From assembly GCA_964405455.1 (NCBI GenBank), contig CAYOOA010000004.1:1-64000 (forward strand): 64,000 nucleotides of DNA, given 5' to 3'. This document shows, piece by piece, positions 50,359 to 57,828 of the stretch; position 1 is the stretch's first letter, and every line of letters starts with the position of its first letter. The position numbers and the translations under genes were made by a program. The notes under the pieces were generated by a model. That model made no database searches. It was not told the DNA's origin and saw only the letters and a program-made list of their open reading frames with translations. Source of the stretch: CALESS01 sp964405455 (lineage in GTDB: Bacteria; Chloroflexota; Anaerolineae; Anaerolineales; Anaerolineaceae).

Positions 50359-51396
50359 TTAAATTTCCTCTGGTGCAGGTGGGGGAACAACCTCGCCGGG
50401 TGAAGGTGGCTGTGGGGGATAAATGATCAGGCGGGATATGAGCGGCCCTGCGGTGGTGCGGCTCAAGTTCTCCCAGAGGCCTTTCGTCAGGGCAGCATCC
50501 CAATCCACGATGAATTCTTCGTATAGCCTGGTTCTGGCTGCGGCTCGGTCGGCCTGGAAGGCAAGCAGACCGGGTACCAGGAGGTTGAACGGGTCGGAAC
50601 GGCCGTAAAACCAGGCGGTACGCTGCTTTTCCTCTTCCATGAAAACTGGCAGATAATCCGCCCAGACATCACAATCGTGCAACAAACCCAATTGATCCTG
50701 GAACTTGCGGCAGGTATTCTGGGACGGCTTTAATTCATCAGGATAGAGCGGGGCAAAGAGTTCAAGCGTATAGCGAAGATGCTTGGCTGTAATCCGCTGG
50801 GCATGGAGATCGAGGATGTTGGCAGGATCGCGGATCAGTTCCGAACGAGAGAAGAAATCAACCAGGCGGGAGGAAATGACTGAGTGAGCCAGGTCGTACA
50901 ATTCGGCAGCAGGTGGAATTTGATCGTCTTGCAGCCCCGCCAGGGGATCGAGGAGCGTGTGCATATCCGCAGCCGTGCCGGAGGCTTCAAACTCCGCCAG
51001 GGTTTTTAGGACCCTGGTCTGTAATTTGGCCCGGCGCTGGTCCAGGCGCAGGATCAAGCGCCGGATACCCGGCACGAGCTGGCTGGTCGTGTGGATCTGA
51101 TTGAGAAATTCCTGAAGGCTGACGATCTGTACATCCAGATCGCGGGCGGCACCCAGGGAGCGGGTGATGCGGCGAATGGGCTGGCCCCAGGAATTGATTT
51201 TCCTGGCGGGCAGGGCATTAATAAAAACCGGCAGGGCATTCCTCAACCGGCGCGAAGCCACACGCATACGGTGGATGTATTCTATGTCCTGCCCCTGGCG
51301 AACGCCTTCGATCTCCCCCGTCAACGCATCCAGGTGGCGAAGAATAAGCTTCGCTCCGAAGATGGCAATCGGTGTTGGCTCGGGAGACTTTTTCAT
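50359..51396 (-). CDS. CHAD-domain protein, probable polyphosphate binder
   Basis: CHAD is an all-helical domain rich in conserved His and basic residues that binds inorganic polyphosphate. Here YIHRMRVASRRLRNALPVFINALPARKI (about 41-68) is the classical CHAD motif and AARDLDVQIVSLQEFL, DLHAQRITAKHLRYTLELFAPLY and FQDQLGLLHDCDVWADYL follow in order. Residues 300-345 are a separate tail ending in a Pro-rich stretch (PPQPPSPGEVVPPP). No CYTH domain is fused. The ATG at 51396 is 10 nt after the upstream kinase-like gene. The location between PPK2 genes and pst/pho genes fits a role in polyphosphate handling. Confidence 0.9.
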   Translation of the reverse strand: MKKSPEPTPIAIFGAKLILRHLDALTGEIEGVRQGQDIEYIHRMRVASRRLRNALPVFINALPARKINSWGQPIRRITRSLGAARDLDVQIVSLQEFLNQIHTTSQLVPGIRRLILRLDQRRAKLQTRVLKTLAEFEASGTAADMHTLLDPLAGLQDDQIPPAAELYDLAHSVISSRLVDFFSRSELIRDPANILDLHAQRITAKHLRYTLELFAPLYPDELKPSQNTCRKFQDQLGLLHDCDVWADYLPVFMEEEKQRTAWFYGRSDPFNLLVPGLLAFQADRAAARTRLYEEFIVDWDAALTKGLWENLSRTTAGPLISRLIIYPPQPPSPGEVVPPPAPEEI

Positions 51397-51406
51397 CGAT
51401 GATCGA

Positions 51407-52096
51407 TCAGGATTTTGGCAGGAAAGGCCGGATGTTTCGGCGCAACTCTTCATTCACAGTAGAGACAGCCCGGGAGGCATCAATAACAGCGAAGTTATAT
51501 TCACTGGCCATTGCGTCGAACTGCTCGATCATACGGGTTTGGTAGAGAACAAAACTGTCATACATGTTATCTGCATGGGTAATATCCATGCCAGCTTCCC
51601 AGTAGTTGAATCCACGGCCGTGAACAATCCGTGAGACCAGAGAATTCATATCGGTGCGCAGGTAGAGCACAAGATCTGGTTTCAAGGCGAAGCCATAAAC
51701 CTTCCGCGCCCAGCGTGGATCGGCGCCGCGAACGACATCTCGGGCTACAATGGAGTAAAAATAACGATCTGAAAGGACAATAAAGCCTGCCCGCAAAGCC
51801 GGGATTATCTGGTTTTCCAGCCGATCGGCAAAATCAGTGGCATAAAAAAGGCTCATCGTCAACTTGCCCAGGGTGTGGCCTTGCTTTGCGGCATCCAGAC
51901 CAGGCTGAGTGAGGGGGGAGCGGCGTAAGCCTGTATCGGAAACCGCATAACCCTGTTCCTCCAGCCATTGGCGCAGCATGGTGATTTGCGTGGAGCGGCC
52001 AACACCATCCGTACCTTCCAATACAATCAAGCGGCCTGGGTAATCAGTCAGGCTGCGGTAAGGGAACCCTGCTCCGTAAAATTCTGCCTGTGTCAT
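51407..52096 (-). CDS. Thymidylate-kinase-like protein with Arg in place of the Walker-A Lys
   Basis: A 229-residue protein with the dTMP kinase fold: P-loop LEGTDGVGRSTQITML (26-41), ADR-type motif VLSDRYFYSIVARDVVRGADPRWARKVYGFALKPDLVLYLRTD, and a lid HGRGFNYWEAGMDI. The invariant P-loop Lys is Arg34 (GVGRST), which in most P-loop kinases abolishes or strongly lowers catalysis. It overlaps the intact paralogue by 4 nt (52093-52096). It may be a regulatory subunit or bind a different ligand. A N-terminal extension of about 20 residues precedes the first strand. Confidence 0.82.
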   Translation of the reverse strand: MTQAEFYGAGFPYRSLTDYPGRLIVLEGTDGVGRSTQITMLRQWLEEQGYAVSDTGLRRSPLTQPGLDAAKQGHTLGKLTMSLFYATDFADRLENQIIPALRAGFIVLSDRYFYSIVARDVVRGADPRWARKVYGFALKPDLVLYLRTDMNSLVSRIVHGRGFNYWEAGMDITHADNMYDSFVLYQTRMIEQFDAMASEYNFAVIDASRAVSTVNEELRRNIRPFLPKS

Positions 52097-52842
52097 TTAC
52101 TGCCTCCTTCGGCCTGGGTCTGATTTGCTGGTTCTTCAATTCGCCGGGAGGGGCGCCGAGGAGAGAGGGTAGGATGTGGCAGTCCTTTCCAACCCCGCAG
52201 GGCTTGCTTAACCGTTTGCCGGACAATTTTTTGCTGTTCTTCGACTGCAAGTGTGCCGTCGACGACCGTGAAATTGAATTCCGGTACCATTAAATCATAT
52301 TGATCGAGGATGCGGCCTTGAAACAGGCGGAAACTGGTGACCTTGTTATCCGACAAACCCAGATCCATCCCGGCCTCGTAATACTTGATCTCTGCGCGTG
52401 AGGAGGTGATCCGGTCAACGGCCACGTCCAGGGGAACGCGGAAATAGAAGGCGATGTCCGGCTGGGTGGCGAAGGAATACAGGTTGCGCACCCATTCAGG
52501 ATCGACGCCGCGGGCTACGTCACGGGCAAAGGCGGTGAAGGCGAAACGATCGGCAAGGACGATGACACCGGCTTTCAGCAAGGGTAAGATATGATTTTCC
52601 CAACGATCGGCAAAATCTGTTGCCTGGATGAGAGAAAAAGTAGTGGGGGTAAAAAGGCGATCCTTTTTACCAAACCGGGTGGTGGATTTAACAAGGTCAG
52701 AAGAGTTCCACTCGGAAAAATAGACTGAAAGGCCGTGCGACAGCAGGTATTTATGCAGCAAATCAATCTGGGTTGATTTCCCACTGCCGTCAATGCCTTC
52801 CACAATAATTAATTTTCCGCTGTAATTGGCTGGTTTTAACAC
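52093..52842 (-). CDS. Thymidylate-kinase-like protein, intact P-loop
   Basis: A 249-residue P-loop kinase: VEGIDGSGKSTQIDLLHKYL (14-33), VLADRFAFTAFARDVARGVDPEWVRNLYSFATQPDIAFYFRVP, and lid SSRAEIKYYEAGMDLGLSDNK. It shares YYEAGMD/FNYWEAGMD and the ARDV.RG.DP.W segment with the downstream paralogue, which are not typical of housekeeping Tmk, so this is a diverged subgroup. The C-terminus is a low-complexity basic tail (about 220-249). The substrate could be dTMP or another nucleotide. It starts 129 nt before the end of phoU, behind a terminator. Confidence 0.8.
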   Translation of the reverse strand: MLKPANYSGKLIIVEGIDGSGKSTQIDLLHKYLLSHGLSVYFSEWNSSDLVKSTTRFGKKDRLFTPTTFSLIQATDFADRWENHILPLLKAGVIVLADRFAFTAFARDVARGVDPEWVRNLYSFATQPDIAFYFRVPLDVAVDRITSSRAEIKYYEAGMDLGLSDNKVTSFRLFQGRILDQYDLMVPEFNFTVVDGTLAVEEQQKIVRQTVKQALRGWKGLPHPTLSPRRPSRRIEEPANQTQAEGGSK

Positions 52843-52937
52843 AGGACACCCTCAAAAACTGGATTCATATACGAGTTTGATTAATTATACAACAGAGTAT
52901 GGTTGACTGAATCACAGCCTTGAGCTGGAAAATATCC

Positions 52938-52967
52938 ATCAAAAAAGCCCGGAAGGGCTTTTTTGAT
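52938..52967 (-). terminator. Intrinsic terminator of the pst-phoU operon
   Basis: A perfect 13-bp stem (52938-52950 with 52955-52967) with a GGAA-type loop and A/T-runs on both sides. It lies directly after the phoU stop. Confidence 0.9.
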
Positions 52968-52971
52968 GATT

Positions 52972-53649
52972 TTATTCACTATCTTCGTCGTCTGCCTGTT
53001 CCAACTCCAATAATTCACCAGTGACAATAAAGATCGTGCGTTCGCAGATATTGGTAACCCGGTCAGCCATGCGCTCCAGGTTGTGGACGACCCACATTAA
53101 AAGATTGGCATGATCAATGGTTTCAGGGTTGGCTATCATGGATGTGACGATATGGTTGGAAATCCGCACGTAAAGACCGTCAACAGCATCATCTTCCATG
53201 GGGATCGTGCTGGCGGCTGCAGTATCTTCCGAGATAAACGCACCTAGCGCCCGGTGAAGCATGGAGACGGCTGAATCCGCCATCAGGCTGATATCGCGGA
53301 TCGGGATGGGAATCTCGTAATTCTCGAGGTTGATGACCACTTTCCCAATCCCCTTGGCATAATCACCCATGCGCTCCAGTTCAGTGATGATTTCCAGGAT
53401 GGCAGTCAATTTACGCAAATCCCTGGCCATGGGTTGCTGGGTGGCGATGATGATGAGAATGTTGTTTTCGATGGCAAACCTTTTTTCGTTGATCAGGTGG
53501 TCATCGTTGTAAATCTTCCTGGCGAGATGAATGTCGCGCAAGCGCAGTGCTTCGATGGATTTCAGTACAGCCTGTTCAACCATACTGCCGAGGAGAAGTA
53601 CTTCATCCTGTAATTGATGTATCTGGCGTTCCAATGTATCACGTGGCAT
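52972..53649 (-). CDS. phoU: Phosphate-signalling protein PhoU
   Basis: PhoU links Pst transport with PhoR and represses the Pho response in high phosphate. The 225-residue protein has two PhoU three-helix bundles with the metal-binding motifs ELERMGDYAKGIGKV (about 90-104) and HNLERMADRVTNICERTIFIVTGE (about 189-212). The end is acidic (LEQADDEDSE). GAGGAGAAAATAAT precedes the ATG. It lies 95 nt after pstB, with a possible promoter (TTGTAG, 18 nt, TGTAAT) in the gap. Confidence 0.96.
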   Translation of the reverse strand: MPRDTLERQIHQLQDEVLLLGSMVEQAVLKSIEALRLRDIHLARKIYNDDHLINEKRFAIENNILIIIATQQPMARDLRKLTAILEIITELERMGDYAKGIGKVVINLENYEIPIPIRDISLMADSAVSMLHRALGAFISEDTAAASTIPMEDDAVDGLYVRISNHIVTSMIANPETIDHANLLMWVVHNLERMADRVTNICERTIFIVTGELLELEQADDEDSE

Positions 53650-53744
53650 TATATTATTTTCTCCTCAACTCTTTTTCATCATCCTATTCACTGAGCCATA
53701 TGATTACAGCTTACCATCTTAATATACTACAAGATTTGATAAAT

Positions 53745-54569
53745 CTATCCAAACCGACCTGTAACATAATCCTCTGTGCGTTTATTGGAGGGATTTGTAA
53801 AAATAATCTGGGTTCGATCAAACTCGATCAGGCTGCCTGAGCGGGTTTCGTCAATCATCATCATGGCAGTAAAATCAGAAACGCGGGCTGCCTGCTGCAT
53901 ATTATGAGTAACGATGATGATGGTATAACTTTTAGCCAGGTCATGCATTAATTCTTCGATACGTAATGTTGAAATTGGATCCAGGGCAGATGCAGGTTCA
54001 TCCATCAGGATTATTTCTGGTTGGACTGCCAGGGCGCGGGCGATGCATAAGCGCTGCTGCTGTCCACCTGATAGGGATGTCCCGGATTGATGCAATTTAT
54101 CCTTAACCTCATCCCATAATGCGGATTGCTTGAGGCTGCTTTCTACAATTCCATCCAGGTCGGAACGATTGCGGATGCCGTATAAACGGGGGCCATAGGC
54201 TACATTGTCGTAGATCGATTTTGGAAAGGGATTCGGTCGTTGAAATACCATTCCCACGCGGCGGCGGATGTCGACCACGTCAACACCGGGTGAGAAAATA
54301 TTCATACCATCCAATAAGATAGAACCCTCGATATGCGCGCCAGGGGTCAGGTCGTTCATACGGTTAAAGGACCTAAGAAGCGTGGACTTTCCACATCCGG
54401 ACGGTCCGATAATGGCAGTGATTTTATTTTCTAGGATGTTCAAGTTGATCGTGTTTAATGCGCGAAATTTTCCATAAAATACGGAGAGGCTCTGAACCTC
54501 CATCTTCACGCGTTTTTGATCAATTGAAGGCAAAATCTGAGTCTGGACAGATTGCAGGTTTATCTGCAT
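53745..54569 (-). CDS. pstB: Phosphate ABC transporter ATP-binding protein
   Basis: PstB drives phosphate import. The 274-residue protein has Walker A IGPSGCGKSTLLRSFNRMNDL, the PstB-typical GMVFQRPNPFPKSIYDNVAYGPR, the signature LSGGQQQRLCIARALAVQPEIILMDEPASALDPIST with Walker B, and a switch His in IIVTHNMQQAARVSDFTAMM. It has a ~20-residue N-terminal extension before the strand MEVQSLSVFYGKF. It starts 2 nt after the pstA stop. Confidence 0.97.
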   Translation of the reverse strand: MQINLQSVQTQILPSIDQKRVKMEVQSLSVFYGKFRALNTINLNILENKITAIIGPSGCGKSTLLRSFNRMNDLTPGAHIEGSILLDGMNIFSPGVDVVDIRRRVGMVFQRPNPFPKSIYDNVAYGPRLYGIRNRSDLDGIVESSLKQSALWDEVKDKLHQSGTSLSGGQQQRLCIARALAVQPEIILMDEPASALDPISTLRIEELMHDLAKSYTIIIVTHNMQQAARVSDFTAMMMIDETRSGSLIEFDRTQIIFTNPSNKRTEDYVTGRFG

Positions 54570-54571
54570 GG

Positions 54572-55516
54572 CTAACCTCTTAGTTTTTGTTTACGAATAT
54601 TGATCCACACCCGGGCCAGGATGTTTGTCGACAGAACCACTATCAACAGTACCAGGGCAACCGCCCAGGATTGTTCGATCCGCTCAGGGTAGGGTTGTTG
54701 GGCATACTTCCATAGAGTTAATGGGAGTGAATCGATGGGTGACCCGAAGATGCGCTTTAGGATTTCAAAGATGCTTTGATGATTTGTAACTCCGCTCTGA
54801 ATGATTGCGCCAAGATCGTAGCGCTCATTTCCGAGCGTAGTAAATAATAATGGTGCAGTTTCTCCGGCTGCCCGAGCGACAGCAAGGAGAACACCCGTGA
54901 TAACGCCATCCAGGGCGGCAGGCAATAGGACACTGAGGGATGTTTTCCATTCGGGAGCGCCAAGCGCCAGAGATGCCTCGCGAAGTGATCCTGGAACCAG
55001 CTTGAGCATTTCCTCCGTGGTTCGGATGATCGTGGGAAGCATCAAAATTGACAACGCAGCAGCCCCTGCCAGGGCCGAATAATGACCCTGGGGTTTGACA
55101 ATCAGGGCATAACCGAATAAACCGACAACGATGGAGGGTACACCCGCGAGCACATCTGTACTGAAGCGCAGGACAACACCCAGCATAGTATTCGGATGGC
55201 GGGAAGCATAAAATGCCGCCAGGACACCGGGAATAAATGCCAGGATGGTTGCAAGGAGGGTTACAACCAACGTACCTTCGATCGCGTGCAGGACCCCGCC
55301 GCCTTGAATCCCCATTGGCCGAGGCAGATGGATAAAGAAATCCAGGTTGATGGATTTTCCTCCCCGAACGACGATGTATCCTATGATCCAGAATAAGGGT
55401 ACCAGGGCCAGAAGAGTCAACACCCCGGAAATACTCAGCATGAAGGAATTGGTGAGTTTGCGCTGATTCTTACGCCTGGTGACGCCTTGTTGCAGCAATT
55501 CTTTATATTCGGTCAT
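54572..55516 (-). CDS. pstA: Phosphate ABC transporter permease PstA
   Basis: The 314-residue permease has six membrane helices, with the first at about 31-51 and the EAA-type loop EASLALGAPEWKTSLSVLLPAALDGVITGVLLAVARAAGETAPLLFT. IPGVLAAFYASRHPNT and VLAGVPSIVVGLFGYAL are standard PstA. It overlaps pstC by ATGA. Confidence 0.96.
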   Translation of the reverse strand: MTEYKELLQQGVTRRKNQRKLTNSFMLSISGVLTLLALVPLFWIIGYIVVRGGKSINLDFFIHLPRPMGIQGGGVLHAIEGTLVVTLLATILAFIPGVLAAFYASRHPNTMLGVVLRFSTDVLAGVPSIVVGLFGYALIVKPQGHYSALAGAAALSILMLPTIIRTTEEMLKLVPGSLREASLALGAPEWKTSLSVLLPAALDGVITGVLLAVARAAGETAPLLFTTLGNERYDLGAIIQSGVTNHQSIFEILKRIFGSPIDSLPLTLWKYAQQPYPERIEQSWAVALVLLIVVLSTNILARVWINIRKQKLRG

Positions 55517-56517
55517 GCCCTAACCTCCCCGCTAGTTTTTCGGGCGACACGCCAAACCAGCAGGCGAGCCAGGATATTTAAGATCAAGGTCAGGGCGAAA
55601 AGCAGGAAGCCAATTTCGACAAGCGAAGAAGTGTGGAGTTGTGATAAGGCCTCGCCAAATTCGTTGGCAATGATGCTTGCCATGGTGTAACCCGGACGGA
55701 GGAGTGAGAGTGAGCCTTCAATGCTGTTTCCGATTACCATGGTAACAGCCATTGTTTCGCCCAGGGCGCGGCCCAACCCAAGAATGATGGCACCCAGTAT
55801 TCCGGAAAGACCGTAAGGCAAAAGAACCTGCCAAATTGTCTCCCATTGAGTTGCTCCGAGGGCCAGGGCAGCTTCACGTTGTGAATACGGGATGGCTTTC
55901 AAAACATCCCGGCTGACGGCTGCAATGGTGGGAATGATCATAATGGCCAATATCAAACTGGCAGCCAGGCGTGAAGATCCGCTTTGCGGGATGGAGCCAG
56001 TAAAGAATAAGTTGATGCCTGGAATGTTGGAAAAAATGAATGATAACGCATTACCTAATGGAGCAACCACGGTTGGAAGAAAAACAAAAATTCCCCATAA
56101 ACCATAAATTACGCTGGGAATGGCGGCCAATAATTCCACCAACCAGTTGAGTGGAGTTTGCAGCCATTCCGGGCATAATTCAGCCAGGAAGATGGCGATG
56201 CCCAAGCCAAGCGGGAGGGCAAAGATCAGGGCTACGAATGATGTAATCAGGGTTCCGTAAATAAACGGCCAGGCTTGAAAATTGTCATGAACTGGATCCC
56301 AGGATGGATCAAGGGTAGGCAGAAGAAACCTGATACCGATTTCGTTCCTTGCCTGGGAAGAACCCTGCCATAATAAACCACCAATAGCCAGCATCAAGAT
56401 TAAAATAAAGATAGACGCAAGGATGAGTAATCCCTTCCAGGGATGATCACCATGATCCAGAAATTGGGCGATCTTCCCGGATAAGCGTTTTGCTGGGGTG
56501 CCAGAATTTTCCATCAT
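55513..56517 (-). CDS. pstC: Phosphate ABC transporter permease PstC
   Basis: The 334-residue permease has six helices, first at about 27-48, LPLGLGIAIFLAELCPEWLQTPLNWLVELLAAIPSVIYGLWGIFVF, and the loop EAALALGATQWETIWQVLLPYGLSGILGAIILGLGRALGETMAVTMV. I chose the ATG at 56517 (56514 is equally possible), with GGAT just upstream. A GTG at 56535 would abut the pstS-pstC hairpin and leave no room for a ribosome site. Coupled to pstA by overlap. Confidence 0.94.
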   Translation of the reverse strand: MMENSGTPAKRLSGKIAQFLDHGDHPWKGLLILASIFILILMLAIGGLLWQGSSQARNEIGIRFLLPTLDPSWDPVHDNFQAWPFIYGTLITSFVALIFALPLGLGIAIFLAELCPEWLQTPLNWLVELLAAIPSVIYGLWGIFVFLPTVVAPLGNALSFIFSNIPGINLFFTGSIPQSGSSRLAASLILAIMIIPTIAAVSRDVLKAIPYSQREAALALGATQWETIWQVLLPYGLSGILGAIILGLGRALGETMAVTMVIGNSIEGSLSLLRPGYTMASIIANEFGEALSQLHTSSLVEIGFLLFALTLILNILARLLVWRVARKTSGEVRA

Positions 56518-56535
56518 GATCCAATCTATATGCAC

Positions 56536-56573
56536 AGGTTCTGGAGGCGCAGGGGACAGCGCCTCCAGAACCT
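56536..56573 (-). other. Strong hairpin between pstS and pstC
   Basis: A perfect 15-bp stem (56536-56550 with 56559-56573), 8-nt loop, in the short pstS-pstC gap, with no T-run. Such a structure typically protects an abundant upstream message or lowers read-through, giving more PstS than permease. Confidence 0.8.
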
Positions 56574-56588
56574 TAAAGTTTTATGCTC

Positions 56589-57731
56589 TTACTTTACAGG
56601 GGTTCCGTTACAGGTGACCTCTCCCAGTTTGGCAATTACCTGGTCGCGAATTGCAGTTGGCAGAGTGGAGTAGCCTAGATCTGCAGCAACCTTTCCGGCG
56701 GCCGGATCTGTCAAAGTCCAGGTCAGGTATTCGATGATTTTCTTTGCTTTTACGCAATCGGACATGGATTTGGTGTGCAGGATGATGTAGGTGTATCCGG
56801 TAATCGGCCAGCTGCCTTCACCAGGACCATCGACGATGGTTGCATTAAGATGCTCATCGAAAGCTGAAGCAAAATCAGACATGGCTGATTCGATGCTGGC
56901 AGCATTGACAGTGACTGTTTTGCCGGCTTTATTAATCAGAGCGGCCATGGAGAGCTTGTTTGAAATGGCGAAGGAGCTTTCCACGTAACCAATGGAGTTC
57001 TTGGTGTTGATAACTGCGGCGGCCACACCCTGGTTGCCCTTGCCACCGACACCATTGCCCGCTTTGTCAACCGGCCATTCAACTGTAGATGCACCCCCGG
57101 CTGTCCAATCCTGGCTGAAAGAAGTCAGGGCCTTGGTGAAAATTTCAGTGGTTCCTGATCCATCCGAGCGATGGACGGCGGTAATGGTGGCGTCCGGCAG
57201 ATAACCATCCAGACCGGGGTTTAATTTAACAATGGCAGGATCGTTCCATTTATTTACCTTGCCATTATAAATATCGACGAGAGTCTGGCGATCCAGAACC
57301 AACGCGGGCACCTTGGCGTCTTTGGGGAAATCCTTGGCCCAAACGATATTGTAAATGACCGATACACCGCCAGCCAGCATGGGATACATCTGCAGGTCCT
57401 TGCCCTGGGTGTATTGATCCGCATTGAGCAGGGAGTCTGAGCCGGCAAAATCGAGGGTATTATCCAGGATGCCTGTTTTACCAGCCCCTGAACCAGTGCC
57501 CTGGTAATTGATCACAACGGAAGGATCAACATACTGATAAGCGTAGGTCCACTGGGTGTAGACGGGAAGCGGGAAAGTAGCTCCACCCGCATTGATCTGG
57601 ATTGAACCAGGGGCCGCAGATGATTGTTCTCCCGTAGAAGCGGTGGGAGAGGCAGTAGGTGCAGTGCAGGCTGAGAGAAGCAAACTGACAGCCATCACCA
57701 AAATAAAAGAGAAATATACAGGTCGACGCAT
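56589..57731 (-). CDS. pstS: Phosphate-binding lipoprotein PstS
   Basis: The 380-residue protein starts with a lipoprotein signal peptide: basic MRRP, a hydrophobic core, and lipobox LLSAC with Cys22. A Ser/Thr/Pro linker follows. The phosphate-binding folds show INAGGATFPLPVYTQWTYAYQ, INYQGTGSGAGKTGILDNTLDFAGSDSLL, AVHRSDGSGTTEIFTKALTSFSQDW and KAGNGVGGKGNQGVAAAVINTKNSIGYVESSFA. AGGAG precedes the ATG. The gap to phoR holds a Pho-box-like repeat and a palindrome. Confidence 0.96.
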   Translation of the reverse strand: MRRPVYFSFILVMAVSLLLSACTAPTASPTASTGEQSSAAPGSIQINAGGATFPLPVYTQWTYAYQYVDPSVVINYQGTGSGAGKTGILDNTLDFAGSDSLLNADQYTQGKDLQMYPMLAGGVSVIYNIVWAKDFPKDAKVPALVLDRQTLVDIYNGKVNKWNDPAIVKLNPGLDGYLPDATITAVHRSDGSGTTEIFTKALTSFSQDWTAGGASTVEWPVDKAGNGVGGKGNQGVAAAVINTKNSIGYVESSFAISNKLSMAALINKAGKTVTVNAASIESAMSDFASAFDEHLNATIVDGPGEGSWPITGYTYIILHTKSMSDCVKAKKIIEYLTWTLTDPAAGKVAADLGYSTLPTAIRDQVIAKLGEVTCNGTPVK

Positions 57732-57749
57732 TTTCTAACTCCTTTTCGA

Positions 57750-57772
57750 TATTCTTTGACAGTCAAAGAATA
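57750..57772 (-). promoter_or_regulatory. 23-bp perfect palindrome in front of pstS
   Basis: Arms 57750-57760 and 57762-57772 are exactly complementary with one central base (TATTCTTTGAC-A-GTCAAAGAATA). It lies between the Pho box and the pstS ribosome site, 19 nt before the ATG. The tight centre disfavours an RNA hairpin and favours a dimeric regulator, so it is a candidate operator; the protein is unknown. Confidence 0.6.
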
Positions 57773-57781
57773 ACATGCCAA

Positions 57782-57820
57782 GGTTAAGGAGCTAGAAAGG
57801 GATTGTTAACGTCTGGTCAA
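57782..57820 (-). promoter_or_regulatory. Pho box: three TTAACA-like repeats upstream of pstS
   Basis: On the minus strand TTGACC (57820-57815), TTAACA (57809-57804) and TTAACC (57787-57782). The first two are separated by 5 nt (11-nt period), the third by 16 nt (22-nt period), so all three fall on one helix face, with one repeat position missing. This matches the TT(A/C/T)ACA-N5 direct-repeat pattern of PhoP-type boxes in Gram-positive bacteria. The binding protein is presumably the PhoB encoded upstream. Confidence 0.7.
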
Positions 57821-57828
57821 CAGCTTGT

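Noticed and set aside
56518..56535. GTG at 56535 as the pstC start
   Set aside because: It abuts the 15-bp pstS-pstC hairpin, leaving no ribosome site; the ATG pair at 56517/56514 is better placed.
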